DNA of 62,229 nucleotides. Origin: Rhodanobacteraceae bacterium. Its GTDB lineage: Bacteria > Pseudomonadota > Gammaproteobacteria > Xanthomonadales > Rhodanobacteraceae. The position numbers and the translations under genes were made by a program. Of the stretch, positions 56,401 to 62,229 are shown in pieces. The stretch is taken from the NCBI GenBank assembly GCA_004299705.1, contig SCQS01000077.1:1-62229 (forward strand), written 5' to 3'. The notes under the pieces were generated by a model. It had not been told where the DNA came from and ran no database searches. It saw only the letters and a list, made by a program, of their open reading frames with translations. Positions within the stretch are counted from its first letter, which is position 1. Every line of letters starts with the position of its first letter.

Positions 56401-56591
56401 CGATCATGCTGATCGGCGGCACGGGCTCGCTGTTGGCACGCAGCATCACCGCGCCGATGGTCGGCGGCATGGTCACCTCGCCGATCCTGTCCATGCTGGT
56501 CATCCCGGCGGCGTTCCGGCTGCTCGAACGCCACCGCTTGCGCAAACGCCACGAGCGACCTTCATTGCAGCCTGAGGAAAACGCGCCATGA
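53418..56591 (+). CDS. cusA: CusA-type heavy-metal RND efflux pump
   Basis: 1057 residues with 12 membrane helices and two large periplasmic loops. The N-terminus (MITRLIHWSIANRGLVLLVA) and motifs RIPLDAIPDLSPTEVII and AIAIGEMVDAAVVMIEN (helix 4 acidic residues for proton transfer) match CusA/HME-RND pumps. It exports periplasmic Cu(I)/Ag(I) through CusC using the proton gradient. It is the last complete gene of the copper operon. Confidence 0.95.
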   Translation: MITRLIHWSIANRGLVLLVAVALAIAGTLSLLRIPLDAIPDLSPTEVIIKTAWPGQPPQIVQDQVTYPMTTTMLAVPGAVAVRGNSFFGDSFVYVVFADGTDLYWARNQVVDYLSEAASKLPPGVTPVIGPDADGSDWIYEYALTDPGGQYDLGHLTAIQNWFLRYRLKTVPNVSEVATIGGMDNAWQIVLDPQALAVRGLTVQQVESAIKAANGATGGSVIEQGEAEMMVTSVGYLQTREDFARIPVATGKDGVPVLLSEVARIRRAPTSRRGIAELDGQGQVVGGIVIMRYHKNALETIKAVKARLAELQKSLPPGVEIVTTYDRSKLIHRAVTNIGEKLIEEFVIVALVCLLFLGHLRSSLVAIVTLPLGILTAFLVMDAQGVSANLMSLAGIAIAIGEMVDAAVVMIENTHKHLEAWRDAHPGQREPGAGERWKLVTSAMTEVGPACFVSLLVITLSFVPVFALSGEEGKLFDPLAFTKTYSVAAAAGLSVTLVPVLIGYLVRGRIRSEYANPVNRLVRAIYQPLLAFAMRRPWPVIAIAVIVLLTALLPVSRLGTQFMPPLDEGTLLYMPTALPGLSAGKAAQLLQQTDRMLKTVPEVAHVFGVAGRADTATDNAPLNMFDSTITFKPESEWPSGMTMDEVKAKLDHAVKVPGLVNLFVFPIRTRTEMLATGIKSPIGIKVLGPDVAELQRLAVHIARVAQGVPGITSAVADRANGGRYVHVRIRPDAAARYGLSQQALQALIATVVGGAPIGQTIQGLQRFPIVLRYPRTARDSVAALRALPIVAPGGAQVTLGQVADLRVTDGPPMLDSEGGIPSTSVFVDTASNDLGGMVAKLQHAVAQQVTLPAGYTLEWAGQFQALQHAKARMQLVVPATILIVFLLVYLIFRDAAQTLIILATVPLGLVGGLWLVWLLGYAVSVATVVGFIGLAGITCEFGVVLVLYLRQAWQRSIDAGELSYAALNDAVHEGALLRVRPIAMTVVVILAGLLPIMLIGGTGSLLARSITAPMVGGMVTSPILSMLVIPAAFRLLERHRLRKRHERPSLQPEENAP

Positions 56592-56617
56592 AAGCACGTT
56601 CCACGCCGATCTTCTAA
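56588..56617 (+). pseudogene. 9-codon frame coupled to cusA, probable truncated gene
   Basis: ATGA overlaps the cusA stop and opens MKARSTPIF before TAA. The overlap is the same kind used by all cus genes, so a further operon member once started here. The following 243 bases (to 56860) do not continue any related frame and look like a junction with other DNA. Confidence 0.5.
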
Positions 56618-56860
56618 GCTGATCCGTATAGCCTGCCGCAGTCCCTCAGAGTCGACGAGATCCTGAACTTTACACTGCAGCCGGCCGGCATGAGCAGCAT
56701 GGTGACGATCTCACCCACAAAGTGAATCGTCGATTCCGCGCAGACCGCGAAGCGGCCGCTCTACCATCGCGGTCCGCCTTCTGCTTTGGGGCGGCATGGG
56801 CCTTTCTTTTCCACCACATGGTCAGCGATTTTCCGGATCGCGATCTGCCCCTTCGCGTCG

Positions 56861-56959
56861 TTAGCGCTCGTTGACGCGATGCATCCACGCAAACACGGGT
56901 GCTGTGACGAGCAGCAGCACCACGATCGGGATCAAAAGCATCCAGAGATTGTCGTTCAC
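56861..56959 (-). CDS. 32-residue single-helix membrane protein
   Basis: GTG at 56959 with CAGGAT a few bases upstream; the product is NDNLWMLLIPIVVLLLVTAP followed by VFAWMHRVNER. One membrane helix of about 20 residues, charged C-terminus. The size recalls CydX/KdpF-type accessory peptides but it does not match them. It ends the minus-strand array discussed below. Confidence 0.55.
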   Translation of the reverse strand: MNDNLWMLLIPIVVLLLVTAPVFAWMHRVNER

Positions 56960-57028
56960 GTTTCTATCCTGACCGTCGAGGTGAGCGGGCTGCAAGCTGC
57001 GCAGCCCGCCCAAGGTGGAATCTGCGAG

Positions 57029-57478
57029 CTACTTGTCCGCCTGTTGCGCATCGCCAGGTGGTATCACCGGCATGCGTTTCAACTTCAGGTCGAAGCAGGT
57101 GTCGATCCATTCCCTCAAGATCAGAGCGACATTCTCGGCCATCGCAAACGGCGTCTGATAAGACGCGTAAAGTCGCCGCGCCTGCATGTCAAAGAATTCA
57201 CTGATCGGCGTGGCCGGGTCTTCCCCGTACTCCCAGGCTTGCAGGGCGTCTGATTCGACGATGCGCAAATACGGCCCGAGCAATTCGTACAAGCACTTGT
57301 CGCACAAGTCACCTTCAACCTTGTTGCCGTCCCCAAACAGGCTGGCGTAGCCAGCTCTGAACCTGATTTGCGTGCGATTGCTGTAACCGCCGGACGGATC
57401 GTCATCCCACATTTTCTTGCCACACCTATCGCATGTGACAACCTTCGTTTCGTGCTCGCGGGTTTCAATGGTGTACAT
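57029..57478 (-). CDS. Four-cysteine (zinc-ribbon-like) protein, paralogue 1
   Basis: 149 residues. C16 and C19 (TCDRCGKK) pair with C59 and C62 (LCDKCLYELL), forty residues apart, likely binding zinc. Between them lie RFRAGYASLFGDGNKVEGD. The rest (about 70-149) is helical with no known motif. It is paralogous to the next gene upstream. Function unknown. Confidence 0.72.
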   Translation of the reverse strand: MYTIETREHETKVVTCDRCGKKMWDDDPSGGYSNRTQIRFRAGYASLFGDGNKVEGDLCDKCLYELLGPYLRIVESDALQAWEYGEDPATPISEFFDMQARRLYASYQTPFAMAENVALILREWIDTCFDLKLKRMPVIPPGDAQQADK

Positions 57479-57582
57479 GGAAATCTCCTGAAGTTAGTTT
57501 TGCGCACAGGCACCTCAGCGAGTCAGTGCGCGCAAAAAACTTGATGAATGCGGATGGAGCAGCGATCACTTTCCGGCGTGGT

Positions 57583-58029
57583 TCAACCCGTATCTTGTGC
57601 GAGCGTGTCGGCACTTCGGTCAACGATGGACCGCCGGGTGAACGCAGGATTGAAGTACCGCGTGATCCATTCCTGCAACGTCGTCAGCACGCCCTCAGCC
57701 ATCGCACTGGCAATCTGGTGTTCGATGAAGAGTCGACGCGGTGAGTAGACTCGGAAGAAATCTTCCGAGTCGGGTACCCGACTGTCGTCGATGATGCGCA
57801 TGTACCGCGCCAGCAATTCGAACAGACACGTGTCGCAAAAGTCGCCTTCCACGTAACGATCCTCGCCGAACTTGCTGTCGCGGCCAGCGCGAAATCTCAC
57901 CATCGCAAAATTATTGAAGCCACTGTGATGGTACGCGTCGGTCATTACGTGGCCGCAGCGATCGCACGTCGCCTGCTCGACCACGCGGTCTCGAGTGGTC
58001 GTTATGGTCTTGGTTTCAGTCGTGAACAT
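57583..58029 (-). CDS. Four-cysteine (zinc-ribbon-like) protein, paralogue 2
   Basis: 148 residues from MFTTETKTITT. C22/C25 (TCDRCGHV) and C65/C68 (FCDTCLFELL) have exactly the same spacing as in paralogue 1, with RFRAGRDSKFGEDRYVEGD between. C-terminal helices also align (EWITRYFNPAF vs EWIDTCFDLKL). Tandem duplication followed by divergence. A start five codons upstream (58044) is possible. Confidence 0.72.
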   Translation of the reverse strand: MFTTETKTITTTRDRVVEQATCDRCGHVMTDAYHHSGFNNFAMVRFRAGRDSKFGEDRYVEGDFCDTCLFELLARYMRIIDDSRVPDSEDFFRVYSPRRLFIEHQIASAMAEGVLTTLQEWITRYFNPAFTRRSIVDRSADTLAQDTG

Positions 58030-58248
58030 GATGCGTCTCCTCAATGCGGACAGAATTACCCGTCTTCCGATGGAAGTCGGGTGAGCAGAGGAGGCGCAGG
58101 CTGCTGATCGAGTGCGGCAGCCGCGGGCCGATTGAGGCCAGTGATCAGGTTATCAGGGTCTGGGCGTGCCTGTTTGTCCTGACGGGGACGCATCCGTTCG
58201 ACGCGTTTGATTCATCAGCAAGCTTTCCGAACGACAGCCGTTCAACAC

Positions 58249-58809
58249 TCATGGAATCCTTCCGCCGACTCCGATCGCGAGCAGCCAGGCGAAAGCGATG
58301 AACGCGAATATCAGACCGGCCATCAACCACCGGCCCAGATCGTCGCTGCTCAGCCCATGGCCCACGAAATCGAATGCCCCTGCTGCTTGTGGGGTGGCAG
58401 TCAGCTGTCCCGCCCAATGGCCCTCCAAAGGAACGCAGGACGCAAGGCCACCCACAGCGCAAAGATGCAACCCGGTCTTGTTCAGTTCCTCGACCGCCAG
58501 CGCCCGGCCGCGCGGAGCGGAAAAGGTTCCTTGCACCACTACGCTGCCGCCGGTGGTCTGAACATTGGTCAATGGCGACGAAAAGAATCCGCCTTGGCTC
58601 GCCGTGGCCGAAACAAACGTACCCGCGCTGCCGCTGCGTACCGCAGCCGTCGTTGCCGCCGATTGCCAGATCAGCAACGCAATTGGGGTCGCGACACCCA
58701 GAAGCAGCACCAGCAGGAACACCACACTGAATAACTCCCAATACCTCGACGGCTTGTGCGCTGACGCCGCCGCGACGGCAACTTGCGCGTGTTCCGAACG
58801 GGCCATCAT
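58249..58809 (-). CDS. Two-helix membrane protein with C-x7-C loop, paralogue A
   Basis: 186 residues. A helix near 27-49 (FSVVFLLVLLLGVATPIALL), an outside domain of about 110 residues with C117 and C125 (LCAVGGLASC) followed by GHWAGQL, and a second helix near 161-182. The same layout occurs in the protein at 59040-59621. The start overlaps the stop of the preceding small membrane gene (ATGATGA). Confidence 0.68.
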   Translation of the reverse strand: MMARSEHAQVAVAAASAHKPSRYWELFSVVFLLVLLLGVATPIALLIWQSAATTAAVRSGSAGTFVSATASQGGFFSSPLTNVQTTGGSVVVQGTFSAPRGRALAVEELNKTGLHLCAVGGLASCVPLEGHWAGQLTATPQAAGAFDFVGHGLSSDDLGRWLMAGLIFAFIAFAWLLAIGVGGRIP

Positions 58810-59027
58810 GGTGTTCGGTTCCAGTGCCTTGCGACCCAGCGCTTGCACGCGGGTGTCCAGAGCCAGACGATGGCAATCACCGCACCCGCAAGGGAAACGG
58901 TACGCATCGGCGGTACCCAGCGAGGCAACCACGCGTATATCGCGGCGGTCACCACGACGGATATCAGAGCGGAGAGCCACAAAGCCAGACAACTCCTGTC
59001 ATGCGGGGTCCATCGGAACGTTTGCAT
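58806..59027 (-). CDS. Small two-helix membrane protein
   Basis: 73 residues with hydrophobic helices LWLSALISVVVTAAIYAWL and VSLAGAVIAIVWLWTPA and basic ends. It is sandwiched between the two paralogous membrane proteins, overlapping one and 12 bases from the other, so the three are one transcript. No family recognised. Confidence 0.62.
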   Translation of the reverse strand: MQTFRWTPHDRSCLALWLSALISVVVTAAIYAWLPRWVPPMRTVSLAGAVIAIVWLWTPACKRWVARHWNRTP

Positions 59028-59039
59028 CGCGGCCAGTCC

Positions 59040-59621
59040 TCATTCGGTTTTGAGCTCGGGATGGTTCTCGACAATTTCGAGAGAGGCTGCCATCAGCGTG
59101 CCAAGCGTCATGAGAAATCCGAGCATCCTCCACAACGTCAGGATGCGCGAAGAAATTCCGTGCGCGTAAAAATTCGTCGCATGCTCAGCACCCGGGACGG
59201 GTTGCATCGGCCCCGACCAAGGGCCTGAAAGAGCCACGCACGACCGTCGGCTGCCTGCTACACAAAGTTCGGTTCCGGTCTTGGTGGAGGTTTGGGCGAC
59301 AAGCTCGCTGCCGCGCAGTGCGGACAGCGTTCCGTCGATCGCGACCGTCCCCTTCGTCGTTTCGACATTCGTGGCGCCGTTGCCCTTGCTCGCTGACACA
59401 AACTGACCGACGTCCGCAGTTGCAAGCACGGTGTTCGGCGAGGCACGGAACCACCACCAGATCCCCCAGGGGATCAGGACACCACCAAATAGCATGAGGA
59501 CGAAGGCGACCTGCGCGACATACACCTTCTTTCGAGGACGCGAAGTGCGCATTGGCAATGACTGTGTCGTACCCATCTTTTCAGGATACGCCAAAGTGCG
59601 ATTTTCGCGTGGCGCAGTCAA
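59040..59621 (-). CDS. Two-helix membrane protein with C-x7-C loop, paralogue B
   Basis: 193 residues (178 if it starts at the ATG at 59576). A helix near 35-58 (VAFVLMLFGGVLIPWGIWWW), an outside domain with C120 and C128 (LCVAGSRRSC) then GPWSGPM, and a second helix near 158-178. The VSA(T/S)-GT(F/L)SA and C-x7-C core aligns with paralogue A. Confidence 0.68.
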   Translation of the reverse strand: MTAPRENRTLAYPEKMGTTQSLPMRTSRPRKKVYVAQVAFVLMLFGGVLIPWGIWWWFRASPNTVLATADVGQFVSASKGNGATNVETTKGTVAIDGTLSALRGSELVAQTSTKTGTELCVAGSRRSCVALSGPWSGPMQPVPGAEHATNFYAHGISSRILTLWRMLGFLMTLGTLMAASLEIVENHPELKTE

Positions 59622-59627
59622 TGCGCA

Positions 59628-59993
59628 TCACGCCGAGACTGGATCCTCGTCATCGTCCTGCGGAGGTCCTTCACCCTCATCATCATTGTCCGACGAATCC
59701 GGTTCTTCGTTGGCCGCGCGCTCGTCGGCTTCGCGCTTCCACCACTTGATGCGCGTGGCAACGAAGGCCTTCGAGGAGATCTCACCCGAGACAATCATTT
59801 CGAGGCACAACGCCTCAAGCGCACGCTCGACAGCCAAGGGCTGCGTCAAGCACCCGCAATCCCTGATGAGCTGAAACAGCGCCCAATGGTAAGGCGAGAC
59901 ATAAATGTCGATACGCTTCTTGCCAGGGCCGTTGGGATCCTTTGTCAGCCAATGGACGCGACGCCGTTGGCGGGCTGACGCTTTGAGCGACAT
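59628..59993 (-). CDS. Charged protein with basic N-terminus and acidic tail
   Basis: 121 residues starting after AGAGGAG at ideal spacing. A basic N-terminus (SLKASARQRRRVHW), a helical core (RIDIYVSPYHWALFQLIRDC, LAVERALEALCLEMIVSG), and a tail of Asp/Glu/Pro. Possibly a small DNA-binding or assembly factor of a mobile element. First gene of the minus-strand array, divergent from an XRE regulator. Confidence 0.65.
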   Translation of the reverse strand: MSLKASARQRRRVHWLTKDPNGPGKKRIDIYVSPYHWALFQLIRDCGCLTQPLAVERALEALCLEMIVSGEISSKAFVATRIKWWKREADERAANEEPDSSDNDDEGEGPPQDDDEDPVSA

Positions 59994-60066
59994 GGTACTT
60001 CTCCTCTTCTGGGTTGATTCGCACCTCCCACTCCGATCGCGTATGCCGCGCCGTTTCAATTTCAGT

Positions 60067-60087
60067 ATACTACGATTTCGGTAGTAT
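60067..60087. promoter_or_regulatory. Palindromic operator between the array and the XRE gene
   Basis: ATACTAC-GATTTCG-GTAGTAT, perfect 7-bp arms with a 7-base spacer, lying in an AT-rich pocket 74 bases before the array's first gene and 56 bases before the XRE gene. A likely binding site for the XRE protein. Confidence 0.6.
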
Positions 60088-60142
60088 GCGCAGCGGGCCC
60101 GAACAACGAATCTCGTAGGCTGCACAGCTTTCGAGATTCCGC

Positions 60143-60460
60143 GTGCCGCGCGCTCTGGAACCATCAACCGTCTTCAGCCAGCGCCTTCGGGATGCACGCC
60201 TTGAAGCCGGCCTCTCGCAAAAGGCCCTCGGCATTCGCGCTGAGCTTGATCCCTTTGTGGCAAGCACGCGCATCAACCGCTACGAACGGGGCATACACAT
60301 CCCAGACCCGACAACCGCCGCGAAACTGGCCAAGGTGTTGGGCGTACCAGTGGAATATTTCTACGCTCGCAGCGACCGGATGGCGCGGATGATCAGGGCT
60401 TTTGACAGATTGAGCGCTACGGAACAAGAAAGGGCTTTGAGGGTTGTCGGTGCGCCATAA
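60143..60460 (+). CDS. XRE-family helix-turn-helix regulator
   Basis: 105 residues. A classic Cro/C1 domain: FSQRLRDARLEAGLSQKALG, then RINRYERGIHIPDPTTAAKLA and KVLGVPVEYFY. The C-terminal 30 residues may be for dimerisation. It is divergent from the minus-strand array and probably represses it and itself. Confidence 0.86.
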   Translation: MPRALEPSTVFSQRLRDARLEAGLSQKALGIRAELDPFVASTRINRYERGIHIPDPTTAAKLAKVLGVPVEYFYARSDRMARMIRAFDRLSATEQERALRVVGAP

Positions 60461-60489
60461 CTCGTCTGCCCCGTGGCGAATATCGAGTG

Positions 60490-62110
60490 TCATCCAGCCG
60501 GCAACAGAGAAGCGTCACGACGGACGCCTTCAGGGCTGGCGATTCGTGCAGCCCGGGACCGCAACCACTCGGTTGCCTCACCAAGTGCGAGGTTTGAGCT
60601 GGCGTACGTTTCATGAAGCAGGTGTGGCGAGAGGAGCATGTCCCACTTTTGGTGAGCCAAGTTAGTGGCTTTCACCAGCAGCTCGTCGACAGGAGGCACT
60701 GGCTGCGCGCCTATATCCGCCAGCAGCGTTTCGATCTCATTCGGGTCCCTACCTGCTCGCTGGATCTCGACACCGAGCCGACCGACAGATGCCTGCAGTC
60801 CGCGCGCGGCCAGGAGACATACGATGGCTTCGTTCGCAGAGTCGCCGAGCCACGTCAAGAGAATGACGTGGGCTCCTTGGCTCAAGAGAACGCAATCGTT
60901 GAGCGCTAGCGCTCTGAAAGACGTGCGGCCTTCATTGAGGAACCGCTGCCCGGTAGCGTCGAGAAATGGCACAGGTCCGGATCCCGCATACAATTCGCGC
61001 ATGCGCTGTCGTACTCGCGTATGGACTCGTCCACCGCTGCCATTGAATAGCGGTGGCGCCCCGCCCTTTCCGGGAACCACATAGATGGTCTTGTGGGTCT
61101 CGTCAATCGATTCGACAAGCCAAGTTCGCCCACCGAAAAGAATGCGCTGGCCGGGAATCAACAGTTGCGACACGGGAAGCGTGCCGAGCGTCTTGCCACC
61201 GCTGACGATACGGAATTCCTCATCACTGGCGAACGCCGCATAGAACGAGTAGTGATTGACAATCTTGTCGCCGACGCGACCATGCAGCAACAAACCCGAA
61301 TGATCTTGGTCCAGAATTTCTTCGTGGCCGAGAGTTCGGAGCAACTCGGCAAAGTCGTCCTTCGATACTCCGTCGAATGGCGCGGACGCGCTGCAGAGCA
61401 GACGAAAGACCTTTGCCGCCTGCAAACCGCCATATTGCGCAATGGACGAAAGCAATTGCTGGACGAGCGTGGAGTAGTGTGTCCCACGAACCTCCGGCGG
61501 TTCGAACCAGTTCTCCAGCAGCAGTGAGACGGTCGCAGCCGTCTGTACGGTATTCAACCTAAGCCTGGATCCCAATTCAGATTTTGCGTCGAGTGCCTTC
61601 TCAATGACACAGCCACGCAAGATCGCAGGCTCACCCTCGCGTCGGCCCGAACGCCCCAAGCGTTGCCGCAGGCTCGCCACGGAAGGCGGGGTTCCGATCT
61701 GCACTACGCTCTTGACAGCCCCAATGTCAATGCCCAACTCCAGTGTATTGGTGCAGATCGCCGTGGCCGGACGATCGTGCTGCTTCAGGGCTTCTTCCGT
61801 TTCCTCGCGAATTTCCTTCGCCAAGTTCCCATGATGCGGCCAGAACTCTTTGGGCAAGCGAGCCTGTTCGCATAGTGTGTTCAAAAGATGGGTGTACCGC
61901 TCGACCTCTTGGCGGCTGTTCGGGAAGACAAGGTTGTTGGAACCTCGCAGCGCATTGAATAGATATTGGGCGATTGCTACGTGAGCCTGATCGGCCTTTT
62001 GGCCCCGCGCGCCGTTTCCGTCGCCATTCACCAGCGACTCCTCAAATCCCTTCACCACAACCAACAACTCGTTGCCACCCGAAGGTGCGTTGACCTGTAC
62101 GACGGGCCGA
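60490..62110 (-). pseudogene. Lhr-like superfamily 2 helicase, 5' part lost to an IS
   Basis: The frame is open from the IS boundary at about 62110 to the stop at 60490 (about 540 residues). Helicase motifs V and VI are plain (TNTLELGIDIG; QRLGRSGRR), followed by the winged-helix/beta domain of Lhr-type helicases (FRIVSGGKTLGTLPVSQLL, RTWLVESID). The first RecA domain with Walker A and DEAD/DEAH motifs is missing. In-frame codons just before the IS end (YRPVVQVNAPSGGNELLVVV) are helicase-like. Whether the 5' part survives elsewhere is unknown. Confidence 0.82.
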
Positions 62111-62229
62111 TAGAAGTGGCCCCGCTCGTTTGAACAGTCGAACCCGGTTCGATAAGTGGATGCCTGCTCGGTTCAAGCTGCCTTGGGTAGAGGCAGCGGT
62201 TGGTTGAAGTAGACCTGATCGGGTGTTTG
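62111..62229 (-). mobile_element. IS3-family insertion sequence, 3' end only
   Basis: The terminal motif TAGAAGTGGCCCCG starts at 62111, with GTTTGAACAG behind it, matching the left-edge element (AGAAGTGGCCCCG, TTGAACAG). Inside it lies the end of a transposase gene on the minus strand. The element runs off the right edge of the window. Confidence 0.75.
62173..62229 (-). CDS. IS3-family transposase OrfB, last 18 codons
   Basis: The frame reads QTPDQVYFNQPLPLPKAA and TGA. The TPDQVYF ending is typical of IS3-group OrfB (rve-type integrase core) C-termini. The catalytic DDE region lies outside the window. Confidence 0.72.
   Translation of the reverse strand, partial: QTPDQVYFNQPLPLPKAA

Noticed and set aside
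57583-58301. Plus-strand frame at 58044-58301 as a gene
   Set aside because: No ribosome site, biased composition, and it overlaps the end of a supported membrane protein on the other strand.

Overview
The window is high-GC gammaproteobacterial DNA. Its gene order and protein signatures fit the Xanthomonadales, most likely Rhodanobacteraceae: petABC-sspA-sspB, ybgC-tolQRAB-pal-cpoB-queC next to ruvB, paired kup genes beside ruvAC-yebC-aspS, and a Xanthomonas-type copLAB cluster. No 16S or species marker is present, so placement below order level is inference.

Layout. The window begins (1-118) and ends (62111-62229) inside copies of what looks like one IS3-family element in the same orientation, so the contig probably broke at this repeat. 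Positions 189-35000 are chromosomal core: cytochrome bc1 and SspAB; a DegS-like protease, apt and glnS; small metabolic genes (racemase, hydrolase, deaminase, VTT membrane protein); tRNA-Lys(TTT); queC and the Tol-Pal operon; ruvB; an ECF sigma/anti-sigma/double-PDZ unit; two Kup potassium transporters; ruvA, ruvC, yebC and aspS; a PAS-GGDEF protein; arginase and an Hpt protein. The gaps here are rich in short dispersed repeats. One repeat sits on the ruvB/ybgC junction and supplies the stop of one gene and the start of the other.

At about 35021 the 3' half of a tRNA-Thr(TGT) gene lies beside a complete tyrosine recombinase. I read this as the left edge of a genomic island whose other end is not in the window. 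The island holds a truncated DUF72 gene and an IS21 remnant; a cupredoxin/FTR1 iron uptake pair; a CaCA-family exporter behind what looks like a yybP-ykoY (Mn2+) riboswitch; an RcnR-like sensor divergent from an EamA transporter across a shared palindrome; an ECF sigma/anti-sigma pair beside a YncE-like beta-propeller; and an 11-kb copper-resistance run: copL, copA, copB, a membrane cytochrome c, cusF, a small secreted protein, cusC, cusB, cusA. A double hairpin that buries the cusC ribosome binding site may set the efflux/oxidase ratio.

Right of the copper genes, a minus-strand array (about 56861-59993) contains two paralogous four-cysteine proteins, three small membrane proteins (two of them paralogues) and a charged protein. 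It diverges from an XRE regulator across a palindrome. I recognise none of the structural genes; this is the best candidate for an undescribed system. An Lhr-like helicase cut by the right-hand IS3 copy closes the window.
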